DNA of 64,000 bases from Diphasiastrum complanatum (taxonomy: Eukaryota > Streptophyta > Lycopodiopsida > Lycopodiales > Lycopodiaceae): assembly GCA_029204225.1 (NCBI GenBank), contig CM055115.1, positions 8,407,558 to 8,471,557 of the forward strand, read 5' to 3'. The stretch's first letter is position 1. Every line of letters begins with the position of its first letter. The position numbers were made by a program, and so were the translations under genes. Below, piece after piece: positions 10,453 through 21,961 of this stretch. The notes beneath the pieces are model-generated. The model saw only the letters and a program-made list of their open reading frames with translations, was not told where the DNA came from and searched no databases.

Positions 10453-11386
10453 ATGTCGCAAATTCTTGGCGTTACAAGTCAAGGGGAAACAAAACAAGCA
10501 GGTAACCTTGTCGATGAGGGTGAGATTGAAGACTCTAGCATCTTCATATCTGCATTGTCATCTAATCAAGATGATCAAGCATGGTATATTGACTTGGGAG
10601 CCACAAGACACATGACAGGTAACAAGAATTGGTTCAGTAGTTTGAAGGTGTCAGATAATAGAACATCTGTTTCACAAGCAAATGGTGAGGTGTGCAAGAT
10701 CAAGGGAATAGGCACCGTTTCAATCCAACTACTTGATGGCAAAAGCAGGATGATCAGGGAGGTACTTTACGTACCAGGTGTGAAGAAAAATGTACTTTCT
10801 GTTGGAGTCATTACTGATCAAAAGTTGAAAGTGGAGTTCGCCCATGATCGTTGCTTTGTGAGGGATGTGAACCAAAAGTTCAAAGTTATTGCGGATGGAG
10901 TCAGAGAGCCCAATACAAAATTGTACAGGTTGAATGCTACAATTAAGGGGCAACACGGACTTGTATCGTCCATTCCATCGCAAACTGAGTTGTGGCATAA
11001 GAGGCTTGGTCACTTGAACTTGGGAAGCCTCAGTTTGATGAGAAAATTGGAGATGGTAACAGGATTGCCTACCATAGAAGATCACTTGAAATCGATGTGC
11101 GAATCCTGTGTATATGGGAAGCAGCATCGAGAGAAGTCCAATAAAGGGGGTGTTGCAAGAGCAAAGAACATTTTGGATTTAATCCACACAGATTTATGCG
11201 GGCCTATGAGGACCATGTCCTTAGGTAAAGCCTTCTATTTCATGACCTTTATTGATGATATGTCACGTAAGACGTGGATCTACTTCTTGAAGAAGAAATC
11301 AGATGCATTTGATAACTTCAAGAGCTTCAAAGCATTGGTCGAAAATCAGACAGGTAGCAAGATCAAAGTTCTAAGATCAGATAGTG
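10453..11386 (+). pseudogene. Copia family 2 protease, GAG-pre-integrase and truncated integrase
   Basis: Open frame overlapping the zinc knuckle region in a different frame. It has WYIDLGATRHMTGN (aspartic protease, where copia elements usually have DSGA; here DLGA), LWHKRLGHLNLGSLSLM with CESCVYGKQHR (GAG-pre-integrase and zinc region), then IHTDLCGPM and YFMTFIDDMSRKTWIYFLKK from the integrase core. It stops at VLRSDS, just inside the LRSDNGGEY motif. Downstream codons belong to a different tail also found at 7585, so the third catalytic residue, RT and RNase H are missing. Confidence 0.85.
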
Positions 11387-11816
11387 TCCCAAATTTTCAT
11401 ATTCAAACTTTAATAGATTTTTGGAAGGAGCACATTACAACAATTCATCTACATTTGGAGGACTTGCTTAATCTGAGGATGAGGACATGTGATAAAAAGA
11501 ATGAGCTTAGAATAGGTTAAGTGTATTCCGATACCAGGTCAAAGATCAAATCGATCCATGGTCAATTTTCATTTCGACCTAGAGTCCATATGTTATTATG
11601 ATCCTTTTCAAAAGTGGTTATGGAACTTAAGATGACTATTTCATATTTAGAACAACTACTAGGCTATATAAAGAGCATTTGTTCTCGCATATTTCTTTGA
11701 AATGGAATGAAGTGAAGTTAGTGAGTTAGTCTATTTTCAATCTCAATTCACTGATAGTTATTACTATCGCTTAGACTAATATCCACCTAGATTTCCAAGG
11801 GAAAGCCAGTCCTATC
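11387..11816 (+). mobile_element. Copia 3' tail and LTR 1, second copy
   Basis: Nearly identical to 7585-8097: the same tail, the purine tract GAGGATGAGGACA, and an LTR beginning TGTGATAAAAAGAATG at 11488. This copy lacks about 65 bases present after 7695. It contains a TATA-like CTATATAAAG and ends before the gag ATG. It is fused in frame to the truncated family-2 integrase, which explains the foreign C-terminus of that frame. Confidence 0.65.
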
Positions 11817-12420
11817 ATGGACAAGCTTGATGGAGCCAATCACCATCTATAGAAATTTAAGATGAGAACTGTGCTAATGGCTAAGAAATTTTATGACGTT
11901 GTTATAGGTGTAGAGGTAAGAAACGAAACTGACGATGCTGCAATCTCTCGATGGAAGCTGAAGGATGGCAAAGCCTTTGTGATGATCATCCTCAATATAT
12001 CAGACACTCAAATCAGCCATGTGTATGAAGCTCATATCTCCAAGGAATTCTGGGACATCTTGAGCACTCTGTACGATGTGCGCGACGTAGCTTCCAAGCT
12101 ACATCTAAGAAAGAACATTTTCTCCCTCAAGATGACCAACGAAGATTCCCTACAGAATCACATTAACCAGTTCAAGAACCTGCTAAAGCAAATGGCCACT
12201 TTTGGATTTGTCATAGATGATCAAGATGTAGTAATGACACTACTTTCAAGCTTTCCAAGCTCATACGACAGCTGGGTGATGATCATCTTGACACACCCTG
12301 AATTGACTCTTTCAAGAGTCATGACAATGTTGTGTTAGGAAGAGAGCAGAAGGAACAAAGTCTCTGGTTCCTCAAGTGTCGACTCTCATGTCTTATACAC
12401 CAACAACGGCTCAACTAAGC
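11817..12420 (+). pseudogene. Copia family 1 gag, right arm
   Basis: Begins MDKLDGANYH, then a TAG where other gags have Trp, then KFKMRTVLMAKKFYDVVIG, DTQISHVYEAHISKEFWDIL, LHLRKNIFSLKMTNEDS and SSYDSWVMIILTHPEL, ending in a TAG after MTMLC. The UBN2-type gag body is well kept but has at least two stops. The following zinc knuckle is scrambled by stops and frame changes (12420-12600). Confidence 0.85.
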
Positions 12421-13292
12421 AAAAGAAGAAAGGCCCAAAGCAACCAAAGCTAAATCATGAACCGACACAGCGTCAAGAGCAGTCAAACTAGCCGACAAAG
12501 AATTAGCTATTCTACACATATTCCGATGAACCAACCACAAGATCCAAGATTGTCGCATACTACAAGAAAAGAACAACAGCAAGGGGCAGTCGAAACAAGT
12601 GGCATATGCAGGTACAGAAGCACCACAGTCGATTCAAGAATCGGATAATGATGCCTTAATGACTAGCCATCAAAGAACATCCAACAACAACTCCTGGTTT
12701 CTAAACTCTAGAGCCACACAACACATGACTAGCCATATTGGCTATTTTGAGTCCTATACGCCTTCCAATACCAAACGATATGTTCACCTAGGCAACAATA
12801 GCACACAGGCTATCAAAGGTGAAGGTACAGTAAGATCGAGCTTTGCAAATGATCAATCTAAGCTACTTTGAAATGTAGTGCATCTACCGAATCTATCTAC
12901 AAATTCGCTCTTTGTTAGCAAAATTACAAATCTAGGACATAAAATAGAATTTGAATCTGATGAGTGTAAAGTAGTTGATAAGGAAGACAGGATCCTAGCA
13001 CTCGGAAAGAGACATGGATACTTGTATAGATTAAGTCATTGTTGTTCTACCTCTAGTCATGCTCTTAGTACTTCTATTCAAAGAAATAAGAGTTCACTTT
13101 GGCATTATAGACTTTGTCACCTAAATTATTCTTTTGTACAACAAATGTCTAAACAATCTATTGTTGTTGATCTTGACTATCCAGATAGGAAAGTCAAATT
13201 ATCTACTTGTCAAGACTGTCTAGTTTGTAAACTGGCCATGAAACCATTTAGATCAAGCCATCAGCATGTTTCTAGTGGATTGCTTGGTGTAC
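12421..13292 (+). pseudogene. Copia family 1 protease and GAG-pre-integrase, right arm
   Basis: WFLNSRATQHMTSHIGYF is the protease region with the catalytic DSGA changed to NSRA, so it is inactive. A TGA follows KLL. LGKRHGYLYRLSHCC, WHYRLCHLNYSFVQQMS and CQDCLVCKLAMKPFRSSH form GAG-pre-integrase. The frame is cut at TGTAC by the nested LTR element and resumes at 19111. Confidence 0.85.
13288..13292. repeat. Target-site duplication TGTAC, left
   Basis: The 5-base duplication TGTAC precedes TGTTTGTGGAG. The partner is at 19111-19115. The unoccupied site is preserved in the inverted arm at 5837-5841. Confidence 0.85.
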
Positions 13293-13939
13293 TGTTTGTG
13301 GAGAAAAAGACCTCTTTTTCAAACTATTTTCGATGAAAAATCGTCGCCGTGCGCTATTACGTTGATGCAGAACTGCCTAAAAATGACGCATAAATGGCCC
13401 ATAATGGCCGGTTGCACTGCTATTAAAATACTATTCATTTGTTAATTTACGTTGTATGAAAATGTCATTTATGCGGCCTATGCCCCTAGTTTTCGGGTTT
13501 GTCTGGACTAGGAGGTGCCAAGTATTTTCGTAGTACTAGTTATTAAAAACTTGGCCGTGAGCCCATAAAAACTGAAATCATAAATAGGACCCAACTTGAC
13601 TTTGAAATTGCAAGTTGAGGCCAAGCTAGGTGCTAAAAACGGAATTTGGGCCAGTGCCCTATTTTTAGAGTCAGTTTTTGAAAAGTCATAAGGAGGTGCC
13701 CCATTTCTTGAAGGGGTGCACCTCCAGCCCATTGAAGGGGTGCCTTCCACTCTAATTTCTTTGTTGGATCTTTACTCTAAATTCTGTTCATTTTCATTGC
13801 TATTGATCTGTTTTCCAGCCTTTAGCATTGTGTTACCATTGTTTGTGGATTTGTGAATTGTTTTTTCTGCCATCTCTAACATTTGGTTGCAGATCTTGGA
13901 AGGGTGTAGATTGCACTGGGATTAATCTTGTAGATTGTA

Positions 13940-14010
13940 ATGCTTGTGCTATCTTCAAATCTTTTTGGCACTCGAGTAAATAATATTTATGCGTTTGCTT
14001 GTGTATAACT
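13940..14010. other. Filler replacing about 0.83 kb
   Basis: Copy 2 has 50720-51552 here, including the left end and target duplication of the inner element. Copy 1 has only about 71 bases of unrelated sequence, typical of end-joining after a deletion. Confidence 0.7.
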
Positions 14011-15114
14011 AACCAACTTGAAGTTCCGAAAACCAACATTGAGATCCAACCTGGCGCCATGCCAGATCGAGGGTCCCGATGTGGGTGACTTCCCTCCAAG
14101 CAAGCCGCCCGACATACATCAAACTTAACCAACTCGAAGCTTCGTTACAAACGAGTAACATCCAATCCAAGCAAGCGGTCTGACTTACATCAGACTTAAC
14201 CAACTGAAAGCTTTGTCACGAGTGCTGGAAGCCAACCTGGCGCCACGCCAGACTGGACAGCCATAAACAGGTAACTTCCACCCAAGCAAGCCATCCAACT
14301 TAGCCGATAGGTTAGATCTCGTTCCCCAAGAGCTTAACCCATTCACGTTCATGCAAGGAACACTCAGAACCACAAGCCCCAACGGATATGGAGACAACCA
14401 GTTCCTGGACCAAATGGTCCCGACAGCATACCGCTAGCACCGCGGACCAAATGGTCCCGACGGCATACCGCCGGCGTCCCGGGATATGACCCTCAGCTAT
14501 GTGCCAATTTAAAAATTTTGAAGCAGCCTTACAACTGGCGCTTTTACTGAATATTGAAACCCAGAAGGTAATCAAAGTCAGTTTGAGAAAAATCCCACTT
14601 TATTGATAAATCTGAGAAGGTTACATTTCAAGTGTGTGACCCACCCTAGTCTTCGGGGAGCTGGCATGCCAAGGCGAGTGCCAGGACAACATTCTAGCAA
14701 GCGAGGCTGAGACTTGCTTGGAGCTCGTCCTGAGTCGCAACCCGCACTCCCCTATCGTATTGATGGGATTTGGCACCCCCCCTCATACCAAGCACTCTAC
14801 CCAGGTTGGTAAAGCACATTTTTCTCTCTCTAGAGAGTCATTTTCTCTCTCTATATTTTATTGATCCCCAGGCTTCCTTTAATCATGCCTAGATCGTGTG
14901 AAGTGATTGCACATCGATCTGAGCTCTCTGGACTTCGCTAGAACTGATCAAAGATTTTCAGCCATAGGAACTTGGCGCCGGCTGGATTTTGGTCACAGTG
15001 GCGCTGGGAGCGGCGCCGACGAGCGCCGGGAGCAGTAGGGGAGCTGCTGGTGCCGGGGACAATGCTGGCGCCAGTGGCGTCAGAAGTAAAGCTTGTAAAG
15101 ATAGCTTCACAACA
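14011..15114 (-). mobile_element. Inner LTR element, 3' LTR (left end lost)
   Basis: Same sequence as 51553-52656 and inverted at 26188-27432. On the minus strand it starts TGTTGTGAAGC at 15114. The distal 119 bases of the LTR are removed by the filler deletion. Near its start lies a cluster of GGCGCC-type palindromes (about 14965-15080). Confidence 0.85.
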
Positions 15115-15128
15115 TCCACCCCACCTTT
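15115..15128 (-). promoter_or_regulatory. Polypurine tract of the inner element
   Basis: On the minus strand AAAGGTGGGGTGGA lies immediately before TGTTGTGAAGC. A polypurine tract next to the 3' LTR primes plus-strand synthesis, so it fixes the element orientation as minus. Confidence 0.75.
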
Positions 15129-16949
15129 ATAAAATCTGATGTCCTCATCAGATGTCAAATTAAAGTAAAGGTGTCTCCCAATTAAAAATAACTATACATC
15201 TAAGCTACTTGGCACAGTACTCAATTTACTGGCCACTTTTTATTAACATTGAAGCTGGCACACCACAAGTTGGAGGCTCAGATCTTTGTACTGAAAAATT
15301 ACATAACTTAAAATATCTCTTTGTCTGAGAAAAGTGTAGATTTCATATCGCTTTCGTAAAATCCAAGAACCTTATTAACTGGTGATAGAGAATGTTCACC
15401 CCTGTCGCTTCTGACTTTCGACTTTGGAACTCCTTTGAGCTCTTGATTTGTCCTTGATGCACTTTGTGTTGAGCTCCCTGAGATCCAGATTTGATCAGTT
15501 CCGCACATGTATCAAGGCTCCCTGAGCCAAAGGATTTATCGTTTGATTGCCCACTTTATGGTCCACTCCATGCCTTGTTGCTTCTGCACCTTGATTTCTC
15601 TCCTTGTCCCAGCCTGATCTTGATACATTTCTTCTTGGCTCTTTAAGGTAGGCAAAGATTGAGTACTCCGCAATGCACCTCTCACTTAGCTTGAAGTAGC
15701 TCTTTGAATAAGCCCAAATGTAACCATTGACCTCGTGGAAAGCCAAAGGGTCGCACCAGTTTGATCCGCATACGAACTATCTCTTCGCGTTTTGTTTGAA
15801 GCACCATGTCCATCACGCAAAACTTGACTTTCACAATTCCATCACTGGTCAGTTGCCTCATAGTCAAAACAAGAAGTGTACATCGAGCTTGGCTTCAAGT
15901 AGCTCTCTTTGAATCAAACACATGCACCCAGAGTTTGCACTAGTCCGATCTCAATACGAACTGTCCCTTAGCGTTCGTTCGAAATACCAAGTCTCTCATG
16001 CAAGACTCAACTTTCACAGTTCCTTCATTGATCAGCTGCCTTACACGTGACACAAGCCATTGTACTCATATTTTTCTCATCATTGCTGGTCTAGAGAAAG
16101 CCTATAACAAGCTTTCCTTTCCACAACAAAAACCTGTCAACTTATTAGGTCTAAAGTTCGCCATTCTTCTCGTGTGAGTATGGCTAGGTCACCTTGAATT
16201 CGCCCCCGTTTTGATCAACTTTCATTCAAAATTTGCCCCAGGAGAGAGGTGTGTGTGATAGTTCCCCTCCACTTATAAAATTAGCTGATCGGACATAGAG
16301 TATAGTTCTTCGGACAAAAAGCCTTTCCAACACTTTGCTTCCCATCTGCTAGGATTATGGCTCGATCCAACTTGTTGCCAATTTCTGAAGAGGATCCTAG
16401 TCTTTCCCCTTTAAGGAAAAACCCAACTGATACTGGATATCACCCATGCTCAGTGAGTTTCAGTTCCGAAGGTGGCCGTCCCAAAATGAAGACCAACTAC
16501 TCCATGGAAGATCTCCCCTGAAATTGCCCTTTCCAACTTTTGACTTCCTGCTTGTGTCTGGTAGGCGTTGTCGCAAATGAAACTAACCCAAGAAATAGGC
16601 TAGCCATCCATCCTTTACAAACATTGAGTCGTTTCGTTGCCGTTCACGTGCGAGTACTTGAACTGCAAATCCGCCCCACAGATTTTGTAGTCCTCTTCGT
16701 TTGATGGTATCAGCCTTCAAAAGAAAGGTTCCTTCTCGAGCCATCAGTTCCTTGTATCATAAACAATCATGCAAACCAGGCAAAGCATGAGTACTAAGAC
16801 TCACCACGAATACATACAAGTAAGACACTCAGGCAGGTTTACTAATAAGTAACAAAGACAAGGTCCCCCTTTCAGATGGTCCTGCCAACGGACCTTTGCC
16901 TGGACGTGCCCATACAAATCGATCACAGAATCAGCCCACATAGGACACC
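15129..16949 (-). mobile_element. Inner element, internal non-coding region
   Basis: No gag, protease, integrase or RT motif is visible in any frame, and the longest frames are short and featureless. Repeated at 52671-54504 and, inverted, at 24298-26173. The element therefore looks non-autonomous and would depend on enzymes supplied by others. Confidence 0.65.
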
Positions 16950-17539
16950 CCTCCAACTATCCGTGCTTTCACATTAAGTAGCACATTGCCTCAGTCACAC
17001 CCCACCACTTTTTGGTAGATAGCCCTTATAGCTAAACGATTGGCAGCATACCCCCCAATCGTGGACGCACCCATGCTTTCACCATTAGGCAGCACATTTC
17101 CTCAGTAACGCCCCCACCAAATTTGGTCGATAGCCCTTCTAGCTAAACGAACGACAGCTATCCTTGAATATACCACCCCCGTGGATGCACCCGTGCTTTC
17201 ACCGTTAGGCAACACATTGCCTCAGTAACGCCCCCCACCAAATCTAGTTGATAGCCCTTATAGCTAAACGATCGGCAGCATACCACCCAAATCGTGGATG
17301 CACCCGCGCTTTCACCTTTAGACAACACATTGCCTCAGTAACGCCCCCACCAAATTTGGTCGATAGCCCTTATAGCTAAACGAAGGGTGGCTATCGCGAA
17401 TATGTCACCCCGCACCCCACAAGGCACAGACCGTGCTTACACCAACCTAATGGCAGCACATTGCCTCATATGTCCTACGTGCAGACGGCGCCAGGCCCGA
17501 ACTGCGGAAACTGACCGTGCTTACACCTCAAGGGCAGCA
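16950..17539. repeat. Minisatellite of about 118 bases, five to six units
   Basis: Units start near 16961, 17071, 17191, 17309, 17432 and 17516 at variants of GTGCTTTCACC...GGCAGCACATTGCCTCAG and include ATAGCCCTTATAGCTAAACG. The last units are shorter and diverged. It lies inside the inner element next to its truncated 5' LTR. Same array at 54505-55094. Confidence 0.8.
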
Positions 17540-18094
17540 CGCTTTTACCGAACACTGAAACCCAGAAGGTAATCAGAGTCAGTTTGATGAAAATCCTACT
17601 TTATTGATAAATCTAAGAAGGTTACATTTCAAGCGTGTGACCGACCCTAGTCTCCGGGGAGCGGGCATGCCAAGGCGAGTGCCAGGACAACATTCCAGCA
17701 AGGGAGGCTGAGACTTGGTTGGAGCTCGCCCTGAGTCGCAACCCGCACTCCCCTATAGTATTGGTGGTATTCGGCACCCCCTCTCATACCAAGCACTCTA
17801 CCCAGGCTGGTAAAGCACATTTTTCTCTCTCTAGATTTTATTGATCCCCAGGCTTCCTTTAATCATGCCTAGATCGTGTGAGGTGATTGCACATCGATCT
17901 AAGCTCTTTGGACTTCGCTAGAACCGATCAAAGATTTTCAGCCATAGGAACTTGGCGCCGGTTGGATTCTGGTCACAGTGGCGCTGGGAGCGGCGCCAGC
18001 ACCATTGGCACCGGGAGCAGCAGCAGCTGGCGCCAGGGACGATGCTGGCGCCAGTGGCGCCGGAAGTAAAGCTTGTAAAGGTAGCTTTACAACA
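17540..18094 (-). mobile_element. Inner element, 5' LTR remnant
   Basis: Matches 14530-15114 of the other LTR, from GCTTTTACCGAACACTGAAA to TTTACAACA. On the minus strand it begins TGTTGTAAAGC. The distal half of the LTR and the primer-binding site are missing. GATAG at 18095-18099 is the target duplication. Confidence 0.85.
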
Positions 18095-19110
18095 GATAGC
18101 CGTGATGTAGCTCCTCACCCTGCCCATTTCCCATCTGTGAAGGAGAGGCCATCACTGTGCTCATCCCTCAGCTTATTCCCGCTCCCTCCTCCGATCTGCC
18201 TGCATGCCATCAGATTCGTTTCTTTCCCTCTTGCGACCTCCCTCACCTAACCGCAACCCTGCTCCAGCAGACCTTCTTCTCCTCTTGTTGCCTGGCTGCG
18301 TGGTTTCCTTTCTTGTCTGGCTCGCTCTCCCTCTGGCCACGTTAACCTGCCTGGCCGCGTGGTTTCCCTGCTGCCGCGATCCTGTTTGTGGTTCCTAACC
18401 TACCTAGCCCTGCTTATACTTCATCGCTGTCGTGGTTGCTCCGTGCCCTACGGCTCCTAATTCCTATAACCAAGAATCAATGCCTCTGAGGTATAAGAAG
18501 TGTATTGTGGAGGGAACCCAGGTTCAAATGCCAACTATTGTTATTTGTGATTATAGCATTGGAGACTTGAAAGCCTAACTTCTGTTATTGAGATGGACCG
18601 ACCTTCTACTATGAGACTCATTTGTAGTGTGACATTGTTTGACTGTTTCGTCTAGTCAAGCCAAACCTGAAGTCTTGCACTCCCTTGAAGATGTTTATGT
18701 ATGGGTTTGGTGTTTAGGTCACTAATATCCAAGAAAAGCTATTCATCCAAGTGCTATATTTATGAACCATGGACACGAATTTGCTCATATGCTATTTAAG
18801 CATTTGTGAATCTGTATAGCCTTTGAATGTGAGTGCCCTAGCAAGTGATATACTCCTCATCACCTATTGTTGTCCGACTCTTGAGCCTATGAGCCCATTA
18901 CAATGGCTATTCATCTTTTTGTTGAGAAATGCTGAATCTCTAAGCAAATGAAGAATAGAGTTGTGCTCTTCTAAACCATTCTTAGACTCTTGCTCATAAG
19001 TCGACTCCATAACCCAATGGAGCTTGAGCTATAATTGTGGTATAGAACGACTTCCGTTAGCAATTTCCTTAGATTGGCAGTCTATTTGGGGGTCGTTTTA
19101 TAATCTTTCA

Positions 19111-19960
19111 TGTACTTTATCAAGAAGAAGTCAAAAGCTTTCAATTGTTTCAGAATCTTCAAGGAGCATGCAAAGAAAGAAATTGGCAGACAAATCAAAG
19201 CCCTGAGGTCCAATAATGGTGGAGAGTACATCTCTACTAAATTCAAGGAGTATTCCTAGAGCCAAGGCATTGAACAACAATTTATCACTCCTTATTTGCC
19301 TCAATCTAATGGCTTAGCCGAGAGGAACAATCGTACCCTGGTCGAGGCAGCCAAATGTATGCTGGCACATGAATCTTTGTCGAAGAGCTTCTGGGTTGAA
19401 GCTCTCCCCACTACAGCCGATGTTCAAAACAAATGTTCGACTAAGGCCCTCGTAGGCAAAACACCACATGAGGTTTGGACAGGTTCTAAGGCTTCAATGA
19501 AGAACCTTCGAGTGTTCGGATGCATCACCTATGCGCAGATCCCAAAGGAGACGAGGAAGAAATTCAACTTCCAAGGTCTCAAGACCATCCCTATTGGATG
19601 CACTTCATCTGACCAAGCTATACAATTTTATTCAGTAGGGATATAGTCTTTATCGAGGATCAGTTTGACGATTTCAAAGGCAAATGCAAAGTTCCATGTA
19701 AACCTTTGATGCCTCTGCCTCCGATACGACAATTCGAGTCTCGGGCTCAAGTGTGCCTATAGTCGATGGACTACCCGACAACGAGTCAGACGAAGAAGTT
19801 GTTGTTACTCAGCAACAACAAATCCAAGGATTGGCAGCCAACGGCACCTCCTTCAAGAAGATCAAACCGAGTGCGCACATAGCCCACAGAGTACATTCCT
19901 GCGTTTTGGCATGTCTTTTAATACATGAGCCGACTACCGTCGAAGAGGTCACTTAGACAA
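19111..19960 (+). pseudogene. Copia family 1 integrase, right arm, resumed after insertion
   Basis: FIKKKSKAFNCFRIFKEHA, then LRSNNGGEYISTKFKEYS with a stop, LPQSNGLAERNNRTLVEAAK, FWVEALPTTADVQNKC and TPHEVWTGSKASMKNLRVFG: the second half of the integrase plus its C-terminal region. The catalytic Asp is Asn, as in the left arm, so the loss predates the inversion. A stop follows FYSVGI. Confidence 0.85.
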
Positions 19961-20691
19961 CCAGACTTTAATGTTTGGAGAGAAGCGATGAACATAGAAT
20001 ATTCCTCTCTGATCAAGAACCAGACATGGTCACTAGTCGAAGCTCGCTCTGGCAACAATCTTATCGATTGCAAATGGGTCTTTAACATCAAGTACAATGC
20101 CAATGGAGCTATGATCGAAGGAAGGCTCGACTAGTAGCACGAGCATTCGCTCAGATCCCCAACATTGACTAAAATGAGACTTTCAGTCCAGTAGTCAAGC
20201 ATTCATTGATACGAGCCCTCCTATCATATGTTGCAGCAGCCGACCTTGAAGTACATCAACTCGATGTATAGATAGCTTATTTGAAAATAGTCATCGAAAA
20301 AGACATCTATATGCTCCAGCTTGAAGGATACGTTCACGAAGGTATGAAGCATGATGTCTACAAGCTCCACAAAGCACTTTATGGCTGATTCTAATGTCTA
20401 CTTCAAGTTAATGCAGTAATCTTTTATAATTATCACCTCGTATGTCGATGATACGTTGCTTTTCAACAATAGTACCAATCTGGTGAAGGATGCTAAAAAG
20501 ATGCTGTCTTCCGAACTTGACAGGACCGATCTGGGCAAAGCTCACTTCTGTTTGGGCATTCAACACAGCGAGAAGGCTGATCTTTATCACTCAGCAACGG
20601 TATCTTCACAATACCCTTATCAGATACAATTTGATCAATTGTAAACTAGCTCACTCACCAATGGATTCAGGCTTGCGATTATCGAAGGGCC
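19961..20691 (+). pseudogene. Copia family 1 reverse transcriptase, right arm
   Basis: FNVWREAMNIEYSSLIKNQT and CKWVFNIKYNANG open the RVT_2 domain. Further on are ARAFAQIPNID, YVAAADLEVHQLDV and LQLEGYVHEGM, separated by stops, then the catalytic YVDD at 20441-20452 with DTLLFNNS, FCLGIQ and QQRYLHNTLIRY. The active-site motif is kept, but stops and frameshifts prevent a product. The domain ends abruptly at LRLSKG and joins LTR sequence, with no RNase H. Confidence 0.85.
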
Positions 20692-20850
20692 AATGCCAAG
20701 AAGTGGTTATGGAAGCTAAGACGGTTATTTCATATTTAGAACATCTACGAGGCTATATAAAGGGCATTTGTTCTCGCATATTTCTTTGAAATGGAATGAA
20801 GTGAAGTTAGTGAGTTTGTCTATTCTCATTTTATTGATGTGAATGATTTA
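20692..20850 (+). mobile_element. Truncated copia LTR 1
   Basis: Corresponds to about 7890-8025 of LTR 1 (GTGGTTATGGAA..., TATATAAAGGGC). Joined to RT on one side and to the BPS1-like upstream region on the other. The same two joints exist inverted at 4400-4556. Confidence 0.75.
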
Positions 20851-21590
20851 CTCTCTCTATGCTATTTTCAAGATTATACTTATGAAGTTTTGCTCATATA
20901 GTAGAATCTCATTATTCTTATTTAAGTGATCATTATTCAATGCAATGAATGCTTGTCTGATGCAAGGGGAAGTAATGCTTGTTACCATAATTAGAATACA
21001 GTGACAAGTCTGAAATCGTAGTACATACATAAACGATGAATGGCATGTAGTTCCAACTTCTATAATTCCATTATCCAAATTTCATAAAAGCAAATCACAA
21101 ATTGTTATAACGTCTATCAGTCTGCAACGTGTAAACAACCTAAAAGTGAAATCCTAAATTCTTCATAGTACAGCCTGAGGAGATAGGGCTGAATCATGAT
21201 ACCTAAAGGCCAACTAGTGATGTCTAGCATAGCCTCCTCCTAGTCACCCATGATGTAGTGTAGGCTCTAGCTGAAGACCCTCATCCTCACCTTGTTGACA
21301 TATTTGCTTTTCTTTGAAAGACAAATAGCACTTTGGCATGCGGTGCAACTTGAAAATGCGATGCATAGTCCGACATATCTAAATAAATAACGAGTACCGA
21401 GGTTAACCATGGCATTCTATTACCTAGTCATATTCCAGGCAACTCCCTTGGATCACTTTGTTGGCTTGGTATCCAAAGTGTTTTTTGGTCCCAAGTTTTA
21501 GCCCTTTTAGGGGTCCAATATGCATTTAGTCACGTTCTAGGGAACTACATATTATGTAACGACTAGGGTTTTGAAGGTGTCCAAATAGCA
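20851..21590. other. Conserved upstream region of BPS1-like copy, no gene
   Basis: Inverted equivalent of 3661-4399. No coding features are recognised. Confidence 0.55.
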
Positions 21591-21961
21591 TATAAATAGA
21601 GATCCATAGAGAGAACACCACACACTTGATTGAGAGAGAGAGAGAGAGAGAGCGCGAGCGAGCGAGAGTGAGAGCGCGAACGATTTGCCAAGAACAGCCT
21701 TACTTGAATGCAGACGTGTTGAATGTAAGAGACAGAGGGCGGAACCCAATAAATTTCTTCGAACCTCTGAGTCAGTGATAATCCGTAGCTGGGTTCGTCG
21801 AAAATCTCAAGGCGAATTTTACTTCATAATTTTTTTTTCTTGACAACGTTCTCAAGCTATTTCAGAAGGTACAGCGGTAGGCAGGTAGCCTTACCTTGAT
21901 TTCTGCAAAATACACAGACGGCAAAGATTGCTTCCTTAACTCTGCCTAAAGAAACAACGCC
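21591..21961 (+). promoter_or_regulatory. Core promoter and GA leader of right-arm BPS1-like copy
   Basis: TATAAATAG at 21591-21599, a GA tract at about 21628-21652 and a leader to the ATG at 21962. It mirrors the intact gene's promoter, so the pseudogene may still be transcribed. Confidence 0.5.

Larger units (their letters stand above)
13293..19110. mobile_element. Outer LTR-type element inside copia integrase (copy 1)
   Basis: Ends are TGTTTGTGGAG and ATAATCTTTCA with TGTAC duplications, and the inverted arm shows the empty site. Without the inner element the copy 2 version is about 2.37 kb. It has no internal direct repeat, primer site or coding region, which suits a large solo LTR or a non-autonomous element. 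Left part 13293-13939; right part 18100-19110, which has a pyrimidine-rich segment at 18120-18420. Copy 1 is damaged at 13940-14010. Confidence 0.75.

Noticed and set aside
13508-13750. 80-codon minus-strand frame in the outer element
   Set aside because: No recognisable domain; it is duplicated with the element and there is no sign of selection that can be judged from two near-identical copies.
17887-18398. Overlapping short Pro/Leu/Ser-rich open frames
   Set aside because: They result from a GC- and pyrimidine-rich stretch spanning the LTR end and outer element, and no frame shows a family pattern.
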